From: Streptantibioticus ferralitis
GTDB taxonomy: Bacteria; Actinomycetota; Actinomycetes; Streptomycetales; Streptomycetaceae
Reading direction: 5' to 3'
DNA length: 64,000 nt
Assembly: GCF_029223525.1 (NCBI RefSeq)
Contig: NZ_JARHTQ010000008.1
Location: 248,001-312,000 of the forward strand
In this document: positions 18,009 through 27,454 of the stretch, piece after piece
How positions within the stretch are numbered: the stretch's first letter is position 1
Layout of the letters: each line of letters begins with the position of its first letter
Notes under the pieces: model-generated
The model's database searches: none
Told to the model about the DNA's origin: nothing
Seen by the model: the letters and a program-made list of their open reading frames with translations, nothing else
Made by a program: the position numbers and the translations under genes

Positions 18009-20067
18009 GCTGCGCAAGTTCGGCAGGGGGCGGCTGCCGAGGGCCGCGATGGCGGCGCTCCTGCTGCTGCCGCTGCTCTACGGCGCGCTGTACCTGTGGT
18101 CGTTCTGGGACCCGTACGGGCGGCTGAACAAGATCCCGGTGGCGCTGGTCAACGCCGACCAGGGCGCGACCGCCCGCGGCCACAAGCTCACCGCGGGCGA
18201 TGACATCGCCCGCAAGCTGAGCCACAGCAGCGCCGGCTTCGACTGGCAGGAGACGGACGCCGCGCACGCCGCCAAGGGCGTGGAGAACGGCAAGTACTAC
18301 CTGTCGCTGACCATTCCGGCGGACTTCAGCCGCCGCGTCGCCTCCAGCTCCGGCAACGACCCGCAGACCGGGGCGCTGCAGGTGCGCACCAACGACGCCA
18401 ACAACTACGTCGTCGGGCAGATCTCCCGTTCGGTCTTCGCCGAGATCCGCTCGGCGGCCTCCGCCAACGCCTCCCGGTCGTTCTACGACAACATCTTCGT
18501 CTCGTTCTCCGACATCCACGACAAGACGCAGCACGCGGCGCAGGGCGCCGACGACCTGCACGGCGGAATCGACAAGGCGCAGCAGGCCACCGGGCAGCTG
18601 GCCAAGGGGCTCGGCACGGCCAAGAACGCCAGCGACCAGATCGGCAACGGCCTCGACACGCTGCAGAGCGCCACCGGACAGCTCGCCGACGGCGTCCACA
18701 CGGCGGCGGACGGCACCCAGAAGCTGGCCGACAAGGTCAACGGCTCGGTGGACAGCTACGGCCCGTTCCTGAAGTCCCACAGCAAGGAGATCGGCACCAT
18801 CGCGCAACTGGTCGCCGACGCTTCGCAGGCGATCCGCGACAATCTCACCCAACTGCCGCAGAAGGCCGCCCAGTTGGCCACCAAGACGCAGACGAACGCC
18901 GACAACGCCCGCGCCTACTACCGCACGCACTGCGGCACGGTCCCGCTACCGGGCGCGGACTGCGGCGCGTTGAAGGACATCGCGGACGGCGCGGACCAGG
19001 CGGCGAGAGCCGCGGGCGACGTCGACACGCTCGTGAAGGACAACTCCTCGTCGTTCGACAAGATCGACGGCGACCTCAAGACGCTCCACTCGCTGGCGCA
19101 GCGGATAGCCGACGAGGCACCGACCCTGTCCACGGACATGGACAACGCGGTCGCCCAGGTCAACGCGTTGAACTCGGGCCTGCACAAGCTCGCCACCGGC
19201 GCCGACGGCGTCCACGACGGCACCACCACCGCCAAGAACGCGATCGACTCGCTCGGTTCCGGCATCGGCGACCTGAGGTCCGGCGCACAGTCGATCAACG
19301 GCGGGATGTACAAGCTGTCCGACGGCTCCAACACGCTGGCCACCGGTCTGAAGGACGGCGTCCAGCAGATCCCGGACTACGGCAAGCGGGACCGCGACAC
19401 CCGTACTTCCGTGATGTCCGACCCGGTGCGGCTGCTCTCGCAGGCGACACACAAGGCTCCGACCTATGGCACCGGTCTCGCCCCGTACTTCATCCCGCTC
19501 TCCCTGTGGGTCGGCGCCATGGTGGCGTACATGCTGATGCAGCCGCTCAGCAAGCGCGCGCTGTCCGCGGGCGCCCCGGCGTGGCGGATCGCGTTCGCGG
19601 GCTGGCTGCCGGTCGCGGCGATCGGTGTGCTGCAGACCGGCGCGCTGCTGTCGGTGCTGCACTGGGCGATCGGGTTGCAGATGGCACGGGCGACCGGGAC
19701 CGTCGGGTTCCTGGTGCTGGTGGCCGCGTGCTTCGCGGCCATGGTGCAGTTGCTGAACGCGCGCTTCGGGCCCGCGGGCCGGGTGCTCGTCCTGGCGCTG
19801 CTGATGCTCCAGCTGACCTCGGCGGGTGGTACGTACCCGGTGCAGGCGTCCCCCGGGTTCTTCAACGCGATTCACCCGTTCCTTCCGATGAGCTACATCG
19901 TCGACGGGTTGCGCCACCTGATCACCGGAGGTGAGATGTGGCCGGTGTGGCGGGCGTGCCTGGTGTTGCTGGCGTTCACCGCGGGCTCGCTTACCCTCAC
20001 CGCGTGGAGCGCTCGCCGTAAGCAGGTGTGGACGGTGGACCGGCTCCATCCCGAAATCAGTTTGTGA
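17980..20067 (+). CDS. YhgE/Pip-family ABC-2-like membrane protein
   Basis: A 695-residue membrane protein. It has one N-terminal helix (about residues 22-45), a large extracytoplasmic region with many ADG/GANxL/TAxG heptad-like repeats (about residues 190-460; YhgE signature), and five to six C-terminal helices. The family includes the phage infection protein and type VII secretion-like accessory proteins, so export of a small molecule or protein is possible. Paired with an ABC ATPase-like protein and a TetR regulator, a drug-responsive efflux role is plausible but unproven. Confidence 0.88.
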   Translation: MRTPKLAALELRKFGRGRLPRAAMAALLLLPLLYGALYLWSFWDPYGRLNKIPVALVNADQGATARGHKLTAGDDIARKLSHSSAGFDWQETDAAHAAKGVENGKYYLSLTIPADFSRRVASSSGNDPQTGALQVRTNDANNYVVGQISRSVFAEIRSAASANASRSFYDNIFVSFSDIHDKTQHAAQGADDLHGGIDKAQQATGQLAKGLGTAKNASDQIGNGLDTLQSATGQLADGVHTAADGTQKLADKVNGSVDSYGPFLKSHSKEIGTIAQLVADASQAIRDNLTQLPQKAAQLATKTQTNADNARAYYRTHCGTVPLPGADCGALKDIADGADQAARAAGDVDTLVKDNSSSFDKIDGDLKTLHSLAQRIADEAPTLSTDMDNAVAQVNALNSGLHKLATGADGVHDGTTTAKNAIDSLGSGIGDLRSGAQSINGGMYKLSDGSNTLATGLKDGVQQIPDYGKRDRDTRTSVMSDPVRLLSQATHKAPTYGTGLAPYFIPLSLWVGAMVAYMLMQPLSKRALSAGAPAWRIAFAGWLPVAAIGVLQTGALLSVLHWAIGLQMARATGTVGFLVLVAACFAAMVQLLNARFGPAGRVLVLALLMLQLTSAGGTYPVQASPGFFNAIHPFLPMSYIVDGLRHLITGGEMWPVWRACLVLLAFTAGSLTLTAWSARRKQVWTVDRLHPEISL

Positions 20068-20088
20068 ACGGGGAGGAGAATCGGCGCT

Positions 20089-20691
20089 ATGAACAGCGCA
20101 CGACGCCAGGCCACCCGGCAGCGGCTCTACGAGGCCGCGGTCACCCTCATCGCGGAGAAGGGGTTCTCGTCCACCACCGTGGACGAGATCGCCGAGCGCG
20201 CCGGGGTCGCGAAGGGCACGGTGTACTACAACTTCGCGAGCAAGAACGACCTCTTCGAGGAGTTGCTGCGGCATGGCGTGGGGCTGCTCACCGCATCCCT
20301 GCGCGAGGCGTCGGAGAAGGTGACCGCGGCGGGCGGCAGCCGGGTCGACGCGTTGGACGCGATGATCCGTGCGGGGCTGGTCTTCATCGGCCGCTACCCG
20401 TCGTTCACCCAGCTGTACGTCGCGGAACTGTGGCGCACCAACCGGGCCTGGCAGTCCACCTTGATGATGGTGCGCCAAGAGGCGATCGCGGTGGTGGAGA
20501 AGGTGCTGCGCGAGGCGGTGGACGGTGGTGAGCTGAGCGACGAGATCGATGTGCCGCTCACGGCGTCCGCGCTGTTCGGGATGGTGCTGGTGGCGGCGCT
20601 CGACTGGCAGGCGTTCCAGCCCGACCGCGACATCGACGACGTACACGCGGCCCTGTCCCGCCTACTGCAGGGCAGAGTGGGCGGCAGCTGA
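20089..20691 (+). CDS. TetR/AcrR-family regulator
   Basis: A 200-residue repressor-type protein. The N-terminal helix-turn-helix lies at about residues 10-55 (ALTLIAEKGF-like segment, TTVDEIAERAGVAKGTVYYNFASKNDLF) and is followed by an all-helical ligand domain. GGGAGGAG precedes the ATG and the gene follows the YhgE gene by 21 bp, so it is the third gene of that operon. The 9-bp-arm palindrome at 17133-17152 is a likely operator, giving autoregulation. Confidence 0.9.
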   Translation: MNSARRQATRQRLYEAAVTLIAEKGFSSTTVDEIAERAGVAKGTVYYNFASKNDLFEELLRHGVGLLTASLREASEKVTAAGGSRVDALDAMIRAGLVFIGRYPSFTQLYVAELWRTNRAWQSTLMMVRQEAIAVVEKVLREAVDGGELSDEIDVPLTASALFGMVLVAALDWQAFQPDRDIDDVHAALSRLLQGRVGGS

Positions 20692-21069
20692 CGGTTGGGG
20701 GCTTGCCGCCAAAGGAATCCCGCGGCGGCGCGCAACCACGACGTACGGGACCGGCGGTACCGAACCCAGCGCAACCCCGGAACGAAGACCCCCCACCGAG
20801 ACCAGCGCGCTGGTCCGGTACGGCTCGATCCCCCTTCGAGCCGCCCCGGACCAGCGCTTCCCCCGGTCCGCGAGCGGGCGGCTCCGTTCCGCCGCCCCGT
20901 GTCGGCGGTCCGATGACTCATCCCTGCTCGCGGGCTCCACTCTCTCGTCGCCGCGGGCGGCTGCCCATCCGCTCGGCTACTCATCTGCGTGCCCAGGTAG
21001 CCACTAGGTACGGATACTCAGTCCCGGCCCGGCGGCCGACTGTCAGTGGTGACCGATACAGTCCCTGGC
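20692..21069. other. 378-bp gap with palindromes and a MacR-like site
   Basis: No gene recognised. GACCAGCG-CGCTGGTC at 20800-20815 is a perfect palindrome, and CGGCTCGA/TCGAGCCG (20821-20828, 20836-20843) is a hairpin that may end the TetR operon. At 21005-21020, TAGGTACGGATACTCA resembles the MacR recognition motif (see findings). Confidence 0.6.
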
Positions 21070-22494
21070 ATGGCACGGATCGCGGTAATCGGCGCGGGTA
21101 TGGGCTCGCTGGCGGCGGCCGCCCGGCTCGCCACGGGCGGCCACCGGGTGGCGGTGTACGAGCGCGCGCAGACGTACGGGGGCGGTGTCGGCCGCTACGA
21201 GCGGGACGGGTTCGCGTTCGACACCGGGCCGGGACTGCTCCATCTGCCCGCCGTCTACCGGGACTTGTTCGTCAAGACGGGCAAGGAGACCCTGGAGCGC
21301 ACCGTCGAGCTGGTCCAGGTGGATCCGGCAAGCCGCCATCTGCTGCCGGACGGCACCGGGTTCGCGCTGCCGAACGCGTCCCGCGCGGGCGTGGTCGCGG
21401 CGCTGGACGAGGCGTTCGGGGCCGGTGCGGGCGAGCGCTGGAGCGAGGTGATGAACCGGGCGCGTGCGGTCTGGGAGGTGACCCGCCGCCCGCTGCTGGA
21501 GGACACGCTGGCCGCGGACACCGGGCCGCTGGGCCGCGATCCGTACCCGGCGCGCCGCGGGCTGTTCGGCCGTGGATCAGCGCGCACACTGGCCGAGGTG
21601 GGCCGCCGCGAGCTGAAGCACCCCGGCCTGGTCTCGCTGCTGGCGGGTTATGTCCTCGCGTACGGGTACGACCCGGGCACCGCGCCGGCCAGCGCGGCCG
21701 TTCTGCCCTACATGGAGCAGACCTTCGGCTCCTGGTACGTCGGCGGCGGCTTGCGGGCGCTCGCGGACGCGGTGTACGAGCGCTGTCTGGCGCGCGGCGT
21801 GGAGTTCCACTTCGGGGCCGAGGTGGCCGACGTCGTCGAGAAGGACGGCCGGGCGGTGGGTGTGGAGCTCGCGGACGGCACCCTGGCGGACGCCGACACG
21901 GTGGTCCGGGGCACCCCGCGCGACCCGCTGCCGGTGGACCTGGCCCGCTTCACCGTGCTGCTGGCACTGCGCGGGCCGCGCCCGGCGGGAACCGCACACC
22001 GCACCATCGTGCACGGTGCGGACAGCGCACACGACGGCCGCCCGGGCACCGGCGCGCCCACCGTGGCGGTGCTGCGCCCGGAGGACGCCCGGCTGCGCCC
22101 GGACGACGGGCACGAAGCGGTCACACTGACGGTCACCGTGCCCGCGCAGGGACCGGTGGACTGGACAGCGGAGGGCTACGCGGACGCGTTCGCGGACCGG
22201 GTGGTGGAGGTGGCGGAAGCCGCCATACCTGGCCTGTCGGAGCGGATCCTGTGGCGCGAGGTGCGCACCCCCGCGGACACCGAGCGGCAGACCGGCTTCC
22301 GCGGTGGCGCGGTGCCCGGCCCGGCGCTGGCCGGTGCGTCCGGTGCGTATCTGCGGACCGGCAACCGCGCCCGCGCCGAGGGGCTCTATCTGGTGGGCGG
22401 TTCGGCACATCCGGGTGGCGGGCTGGCGCATGCCGGGATGTCCGGGGCGATCGTCGCGGACCTGATCGCGGGCGGTCCCGGCGGCAGCCGATGA
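21070..22494 (+). CDS. phytoene desaturase-like FAD-dependent oxidoreductase
   Basis: A 474-residue flavoprotein from the ATG at 21070. FAD-binding IAVIGAGMGSLAAAARLA lies at the N-terminus, with the second motif FDTGPGLLHLP. The C-terminus shows LYLVGGSAHPGGGLAHAGMSG, typical of carotenoid-type desaturases and related amine oxidases. No other carotenoid genes are near, so the substrate is unknown. A longer ORF from 21046 adds only eight residues. Convergent with the next gene, 16 bp apart. Confidence 0.88.
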   Translation: MARIAVIGAGMGSLAAAARLATGGHRVAVYERAQTYGGGVGRYERDGFAFDTGPGLLHLPAVYRDLFVKTGKETLERTVELVQVDPASRHLLPDGTGFALPNASRAGVVAALDEAFGAGAGERWSEVMNRARAVWEVTRRPLLEDTLAADTGPLGRDPYPARRGLFGRGSARTLAEVGRRELKHPGLVSLLAGYVLAYGYDPGTAPASAAVLPYMEQTFGSWYVGGGLRALADAVYERCLARGVEFHFGAEVADVVEKDGRAVGVELADGTLADADTVVRGTPRDPLPVDLARFTVLLALRGPRPAGTAHRTIVHGADSAHDGRPGTGAPTVAVLRPEDARLRPDDGHEAVTLTVTVPAQGPVDWTAEGYADAFADRVVEVAEAAIPGLSERILWREVRTPADTERQTGFRGGAVPGPALAGASGAYLRTGNRARAEGLYLVGGSAHPGGGLAHAGMSGAIVADLIAGGPGGSR

Positions 22495-22510
22495 CCCGGA
22501 GTCCGGGCGC

Positions 22511-23443
22511 TCAGTAGCGGTACGGGTCGTAAGGGTCCGTGGGCTGCGGCTGATCGTGCATCGGGGGCGCCTGCTGGGGGATGTGGGCCTGCTCGGGGAT
22601 GTGGGCCTGCTCGGGGTAGGGGTGCTCCTGCGGCGGCATCCAGACTCCGTCCGGCGGGGTCTGGTAGCCGTACTGGGCGGCGTACGGATCCTGCGGCGGA
22701 TAGGCCTGCTGGGGGTACTCCTGGTACTGCGGATACTGCTGCTGGCCGTAGCCGTAGCCGTAGTCGTATCCAGGCTGCGGGGCGTTCCCGAACACATCCG
22801 CCTCGTAGGCCATGTACTCGGGCATGGCCGCGGGCTGCTGCTCCGGCCATGCGGAGCCTTCGGCTCCGTACCCCTGCTGCGCGCCGTACCCCTCGTAGCC
22901 GGCGGTGGCATACGGGTCGGCGGCATACGGGGAGCGGTCACCGTAGACCGCGTACTCCCCCGTGTCGTCGGGCATCGGCATCGGCGAGTACACCTGTGTG
23001 CTGTCCACGCCTTGGCCGTATTCGTCGCCTCCGGCGTCGAACGGCTGGAACGCGGCGGTCGCGGTGAGGGCCTCCTCCGCGGCCACGGCGACCGCGGTCT
23101 CCTCGGCGTCGGCCGAAGGCTCCGGCGCGGCCGGCGGGGCGGCGTTCCCCGCGCCGCGGCCCGCCCTGCGGCGGCGGCTGGAGCCGGGCCGCCCGCCGAG
23201 CGCCCAACCGGTGGAGAAACCGCGCCGGTGCGACAGCGTGACGAAGGTCTGTCCGGTCGCGAACCCGGCCGCGCCCAGGCAGATCACGATCACCGACGGC
23301 AGGGCCACGCCCAGGACCACACCGCAGAACCCGGCGAAGGCCAGCACCCGCCAGCGCAGCCGCGCCTTGTACTGCAGGAGGACCTCACCCAGCAGCCAGA
23401 GCGCCACGACACCGAACGCGATATAGAGCACCGTGTAGCCCAT
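22511..23443 (-). CDS. membrane protein with Tyr/Gln/Pro-rich tail
   Basis: A 310-residue protein of unknown function. Two membrane helices lie in the first 65 residues (IAFGVVALWLLGEVLL and GVVLGVALPSVIVICLGAAG), followed by a basic stretch. The long low-complexity cytoplasmic or surface tail is rich in Y, Q, P, G and E, with tandem EQAHIP repeats near residue 275. Similar tails occur in actinobacterial polar or division proteins, but I do not recognise a domain. ATG at 23443 with only a weak ribosome site. Confidence 0.8.
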   Translation of the reverse strand: MGYTVLYIAFGVVALWLLGEVLLQYKARLRWRVLAFAGFCGVVLGVALPSVIVICLGAAGFATGQTFVTLSHRRGFSTGWALGGRPGSSRRRRAGRGAGNAAPPAAPEPSADAEETAVAVAAEEALTATAAFQPFDAGGDEYGQGVDSTQVYSPMPMPDDTGEYAVYGDRSPYAADPYATAGYEGYGAQQGYGAEGSAWPEQQPAAMPEYMAYEADVFGNAPQPGYDYGYGYGQQQYPQYQEYPQQAYPPQDPYAAQYGYQTPPDGVWMPPQEHPYPEQAHIPEQAHIPQQAPPMHDQPQPTDPYDPYRY

Positions 23444-23505
23444 GCGCGCACTTCCCTTTTACCGTTCACCGCCGTCGTATCCCCCGGGGGCGGCGGATCC
23501 GCCCG

Positions 23506-24423
23506 TTACGACCTTTGGTGCAGACCGAGATTCTCGTAGATTTCCAGCGACGCTGTGGAGTGGTTCAGGGTAATGAAGTGGAGTCCGGGGATGTCCTCGG
23601 CCATCAGCCTGCGGCACATCTCGCTGGCGAACTCCACACCGATGGCCCGCACGGCCGCCGGATCGTCCTGGACCGCGAGGATTTGTTCCGCCAGCCGCGG
23701 CGGGAACGGCGCGTTGCCGAGCTGGGAGAAACGCTCGATTTGCCGGACGTTGGTGACCGGCATGATCTCCGGAATGATCGGCGTCTCGCAACCGGCCTTT
23801 GCCACCCGGTCGCGCAGCCGCAGATAGTCCTCGGCGTCGAAGAACATCTGGGTAATGGCGAAGTCGGCACCCGCCCGGCACTTCTCCACGAAATGCCGGG
23901 TGTCGGACTCCCAGTCGGTGGAACGCGGATGCATCTCGGTGAAAGCCGCGACGCCCACGCAGAAGTCCCCGGACTCCTTGATCAGCTCGACCAGTTCGGC
24001 GGCGTAGCGCAGGCCCCGCGGATGCGGGACCCACTCGCCCATCGGATCGCCGGGCGGATCGCCGCGGACCGCGAGCATGTTGCGGATTCCGGCGTCCGCG
24101 TACTGCCCGATGATGTTCCGCAGCTCGGCGACCGAGTGGTTGACCGCGGTCAGATGCGCGCACGGGGTCAGCGTGGTGTCGGAGACGATGCGGTCGGTGG
24201 CGCGGACCGTCCCCTCACGGGACGAGCCGCCCGCGCCGTAGGTCACGGATACGAAGGTCGGCCTTACGGCCTCGATCCGACGGATGGCGTTCCAGAGGGT
24301 CCGCTCGCCCTTCTCGGTTTTCGGGGCGGCGAATTCAAACGAGTACGAGCGCTCGCCGGACGAGAGCAGTTCACGAATGGTGACCGCGCGATCGGTCCTG
24401 GTGGAAGGAGTTCCGAGGGCCAT
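23506..24423 (-). CDS. metF: MetF, methylenetetrahydrofolate reductase
   Basis: FAD enzyme that reduces 5,10-methylene-THF to 5-methyl-THF for methionine synthesis. It is 305 residues from the ATG at 24423, the family's usual length. [13 protein letters not shown] near residue 30, [23 protein letters not shown] and [14 protein letters not shown] are all conserved. No ribosome site precedes the ATG. TAGCCT ends 7 bp upstream with TTACGG 18 bp before it, so the mRNA is probably leaderless. The longer ORF to 24732 overlaps thiE and is not real. Confidence 0.95.
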   Translation of the reverse strand: MALGTPSTRTDRAVTIRELLSSGERSYSFEFAAPKTEKGERTLWNAIRRIEAVRPTFVSVTYGAGGSSREGTVRATDRIVSDTTLTPCAHLTAVNHSVAELRNIIGQYADAGIRNMLAVRGDPPGDPMGEWVPHPRGLRYAAELVELIKESGDFCVGVAAFTEMHPRSTDWESDTRHFVEKCRAGADFAITQMFFDAEDYLRLRDRVAKAGCETPIIPEIMPVTNVRQIERFSQLGNAPFPPRLAEQILAVQDDPAAVRAIGVEFASEMCRRLMAEDIPGLHFITLNHSTASLEIYENLGLHQRS

Positions 24424-24482
24424 GTCGTTCAGGCTAACGGCCTGCGTGGACACCCCGTAACCAGCTTCAGCGATATGACCGG

Positions 24483-25181
24483 TTATGACGGACTTCCGTC
24501 CGCCCCTCGGACGATCTTCGCCAGCCGTGCCGCGGCCTCGGCGGGATCGTCCGCCTCGGTGATCGCCCGGACCACGACGATCCGCCGTGCTCCCGCCGCC
24601 AGCACCTGCTCCACATTGGACAGGTCGATACCGCCGATCGCGAACCAGGGGCGGCCGGTGGCCAGTCCGGCCGCGTACTCCACCAGCGGCAGACCGGGGG
24701 CGTGCCGTCCCGGCTTGGTGGGGGTGGGCCACACCGGCCCGGTGCAGAAGTAGTCCGCACCGGGCTCGGCGGCGGCCGCGGCCGCTTCGGATTCGGCATG
24801 GGTGGAGCGCCCGATGACCACCTCGTCACCGAGGATGGCGCGGGCTGCGGGCACCGGCAGGTCACCCTGACCCAGGTGCAGCACGTCCGCGCCCGCCGCG
24901 TGCGCGACGTCCGCCCGGTCGTTGACCGCGAGCAGCTTGCCGTGTCTGCGGCAGGCCGCGGAGAAGACCGCGAGGTGCTCCAGCTCCTCGGCGGCCTCCA
25001 TCCCCTTGTCACGCAGCTGGACGATGTCCACGCCGGAGCCCAGGACCGCGTCCAGGAACTCGGGCAGATCGCCCTGGCGCTTGCGGGCGTCGGTGCACAG
25101 GTAGACCCGGGCGTCGGCGAGCTTCGCGCGCACCGCACGCCCGTAGTGCGCGGAATCGGCCTCGGCGGCGGTACTGGTCAT
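24483..25181 (-). CDS. thiE: ThiE, thiamine phosphate synthase
   Basis: Couples hydroxymethylpyrimidine pyrophosphate to thiazole phosphate, giving thiamine monophosphate. It is 232 residues from the ATG at 25181. Conserved motifs are QLRDKG (about 56), [47 protein letters not shown] and [11 protein letters not shown]. Its start is divergent from thiO-thiS-thiG about 2 kb away, and no TPP riboswitch is seen before it. Confidence 0.95.
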   Translation of the reverse strand: MTSTAAEADSAHYGRAVRAKLADARVYLCTDARKRQGDLPEFLDAVLGSGVDIVQLRDKGMEAAEELEHLAVFSAACRRHGKLLAVNDRADVAHAAGADVLHLGQGDLPVPAARAILGDEVVIGRSTHAESEAAAAAAEPGADYFCTGPVWPTPTKPGRHAPGLPLVEYAAGLATGRPWFAIGGIDLSNVEQVLAAGARRIVVVRAITEADDPAEAAARLAKIVRGADGSPS

Positions 25182-25222
25182 ACGGTGGCGCTCCCCCGGT
25201 CGGGTCCCCGGACGGGGAAGGG

Positions 25223-25597
25223 TCAGACGGCGAGCGCCTGGGCGCGGCGCTTCACCTCGGTCCCGCGATTCTCGCGCAGAGCCTGGGCGGGGGTGCCGGG
25301 CAGGGTCGGGTCGGCGGTGAACAGCCACTCCAACGCCTCTTCGTCGGTGAAGCCGTCGTCCCTGAGGAGCGTCAGCGTTCCGGCGAGTCCCTTGACCGCC
25401 TTGCCGGCGCCGATGAAGTCGGCGGGAACCATCAGGACCCGGTTTTCGCCCCGACGGACCGCGATGAGCTGACCCTCCTTGATCAGCTGCCGAACGCGGG
25501 TCACTTCGATATCGAGCCGCTCAGCGGCGTCGGGGAGAGTGAGCCAGGAAGGTACGAGGGCGTCAATCTTGGGGTCAATCGACGAGTAACCAGTCAC
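25223..25597 (-). CDS. Rv2175c-type winged-helix DNA-binding protein
   Basis: A 124-residue protein from the GTG at 25597. It begins [47 protein letters not shown], a winged-helix region, and ends with a helical C-terminal domain. It resembles mycobacterial Rv2175c, a DNA-binding substrate of a Ser/Thr kinase (known for Mycobacterium). A PASTA kinase gene lies 4 kb away, though no link is shown here. It is 41 bp upstream of thiE. Confidence 0.8.
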   Translation of the reverse strand: MTGYSSIDPKIDALVPSWLTLPDAAERLDIEVTRVRQLIKEGQLIAVRRGENRVLMVPADFIGAGKAVKGLAGTLTLLRDDGFTDEEALEWLFTADPTLPGTPAQALRENRGTEVKRRAQALAV

Positions 25598-25910
25598 GGG
25601 ACAAGCCTGCCATCCCGCACCGCCAACCGGTACCCGGGCTGGGGCGCACGGGGGACGGCGCCGCACGGGCCCCGGTCCGAGGTGGGCGACCGGGCTCGGC
25701 GTCCGGCCCGGTCCGCGCCCGGCGCGCCGCCCGCCCGAAGTCACCCTGACGGCTGCCCGCCGTACCAGGGCCGCTCGGCGAGTCTCCGGGCCACGACGAC
25801 GCGTCGGCCACGACGCGGAGGGCCCACGCCACGGAGGGCCCGCGGTGCAGAAAGTCGGCCTACGACGCGGAGGGCCCGCCGCGCGGACGGTTCACCCCGC
25901 GGGACAGGCG
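25598..25910. repeat. gap with a duplicated 23-bp element
   Basis: GTCGGCCACGACGCGGAGGG at 25803 and GTCGGCCTACGACGCGGAGG at 25855 are copies of a 23-24 bp unit, 52 bp apart and differing by a small change. A partial third copy (CACGGAGGGCCCGCGG) lies between them. No gene is seen in the rest of the 313 bp. Confidence 0.7.
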
Positions 25911-27128
25911 CTATGCCGCGCTGCGTACCGCCGACTTCAGCGGGACGGAGGGATCGGCCGCCGCGGACGGGTCCAGTAGCGCGCCGCGTTCGATCAGCTT
26001 GCGGCCCTGGGCCAGGTCGCGCGGCCGGCCCACGGCGAGCAGCGCGACCAGCGCGCCGTCCCGCAGCCAGCACACCGACCACGCCGGACCGTCCGGATCA
26101 CCGCGCCGCAGTATCTGGTCGGCGTCGGTGTGGTGGCCCGCGTACTGCACGAAACGCCCGAACTGCTCGGACCAGAAGTACGGCACCGGGTCGTACGGCT
26201 CGTCCCCGCCCAGCAGGTTTCCCGCCGCCGTACGCGGTCCCTGCACAGCGTTGTCCCAGTGGTGGATGAGCAGCCGCTCGCCGTAGCGGGCGGACGGGAA
26301 CGACGCGCAGTCGCCCACCGCGAGGATGCCCGGGACCGAGGTGCGCAGCCGGTCGTCGGCGCGTACCGCCCGCTGCGCGTCCAGCTCGATGCCGGAGCCC
26401 GCGAGCCAGCCGGTCGTCGGGCGCGCGCCGATCCCGACCACCACCGCACCGGCGGGCAGCCGGGTGCCGTCGGCGAGCACCACCGCGCCCGGTTCGACAC
26501 CGGCGACCGTGGCTCCGGTCAGCAGCCGCACCCCGGCTTCCTCGTACCAGCCGCGCATCGGCGCGGCGATCTCGGCGGGCAGCACCCCGGCCAGCGGTCG
26601 CTCCGCGGCCTCGACCACGGTCACCTCGCACCCCGACTCGCGGGCCGCCGTGGCGAACTCGGCGCCGATCCATCCGGCGCCGACCACGACCACCTGGCGT
26701 TTGGCGGCCAGGACCGGGCGCAGCGCGTTCGCGTCGTCCAGGGTGCGCAGCATGTGTACGCCCGGTACCCCGACCGCCCCCGGCAGCGTCACCGGTTCCG
26801 CGCCGGTGGCGATCACCAACCGGTCGTAGGGGACCGTGCCCCGCGCCGTCGCCACCTGCCGCTCCGCCGGGCGCACCGCGTCGGCGTGCTGGCCGAGCAG
26901 CAGCTCGATGCCGAGCCCGGCGAAGTCCACGTCGAAGGCGGAGCCGTCGGCGGAGCCGAGCAGCACGGACTTGGACAGCGGTGGCCGGTCATAGGGGTGG
27001 TGCGGCTCCGCGCCCAGCAGTGTGATCGAGCCGCTGAATTCGTGTTCGCGCAGCGACACCGCGGTCTGTACTCCGGCCATCCCGGCTCCGACCACCACGA
27101 CGCGGCGCACATTCTGGTCATCGCTCAC
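25911..27128 (-). CDS. NAD(P)/FAD ferredoxin-reductase-like oxidoreductase
   Basis: A 405-residue flavoprotein from the GTG at 27128; an ATG at 27149 is an alternative. Two Rossmann motifs, VVVVGAGMAGVQTAVSLRE (FAD) and VVVVGAGWIGAEFATAARE (NAD, about 148), plus TSVPGILAVGDCASFP and HWDNAVQGPRTAAGNLLG, identify the rubredoxin/ferredoxin reductase family found with P450 and dioxygenase systems. No ferredoxin partner is next to it. TACCGT ends 6 bp before the GTG, so a leaderless transcript is plausible. Confidence 0.88.
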   Translation of the reverse strand: MSDDQNVRRVVVVGAGMAGVQTAVSLREHEFSGSITLLGAEPHHPYDRPPLSKSVLLGSADGSAFDVDFAGLGIELLLGQHADAVRPAERQVATARGTVPYDRLVIATGAEPVTLPGAVGVPGVHMLRTLDDANALRPVLAAKRQVVVVGAGWIGAEFATAARESGCEVTVVEAAERPLAGVLPAEIAAPMRGWYEEAGVRLLTGATVAGVEPGAVVLADGTRLPAGAVVVGIGARPTTGWLAGSGIELDAQRAVRADDRLRTSVPGILAVGDCASFPSARYGERLLIHHWDNAVQGPRTAAGNLLGGDEPYDPVPYFWSEQFGRFVQYAGHHTDADQILRRGDPDGPAWSVCWLRDGALVALLAVGRPRDLAQGRKLIERGALLDPSAAADPSVPLKSAVRSAA

Positions 27129-27329
27129 GTGATCACGGTAGCGCCGCACAGGGCGGATACCGCAGCGGCGTGCGACGAGATCCCTGACACATCGTCACGC
27201 CCACCCCCCGGCGCTTCGCCGGCACAGCGCGGCGCCACGACCCCGCCCCCTCACTCCTGGCCGGGGGCCGGGAGTGCGGGGCACCCGGGATCCGTCCGAG
27301 GGGGTCTGGGGGTCCCCCGGATCAAGCAG

Positions 27330-27335
27330 TAAGGT
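27330..27335 (+). promoter_or_regulatory. possible -10 box of the thiO operon
   Basis: TAAGGT lies just before the riboswitch, placing the transcript start near 27342. I see no clear -35 element. Confidence 0.4.
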
Positions 27336-27350
27336 GGCGTCACGCATTGC

Positions 27351-27442
27351 ACTCGCGGGAGCCCGGACGTACCGGGCTGAGAGGGCGGCTGAGCGGCCGC
27401 CGACCGTAGGAACCTGATCCGGGTCATGCCGGCGAAGGGAGG
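27351..27442 (+). ncRNA. TPP (THI-box) riboswitch
   Basis: The conserved CTGAGAGG (27377-27384) and ACCTGATCCGGGTCATGCC (27412-27430) followed by GGCGAAGGGAGG match the thiamine pyrophosphate aptamer. The end of the aptamer includes the GGGAGGAG region about 20 bp before the thiO start. TPP binding therefore probably masks the ribosome site and stops translation, as in many actinobacteria. Confidence 0.93.
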
Positions 27443-27454
27443 AGCGGGATTGTC

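Noticed and set aside
17190-20691. Biosynthetic gene cluster around the ABC/YhgE genes
   Set aside because: No synthase or tailoring genes are next to them; the neighbour oxidoreductase alone is not enough.
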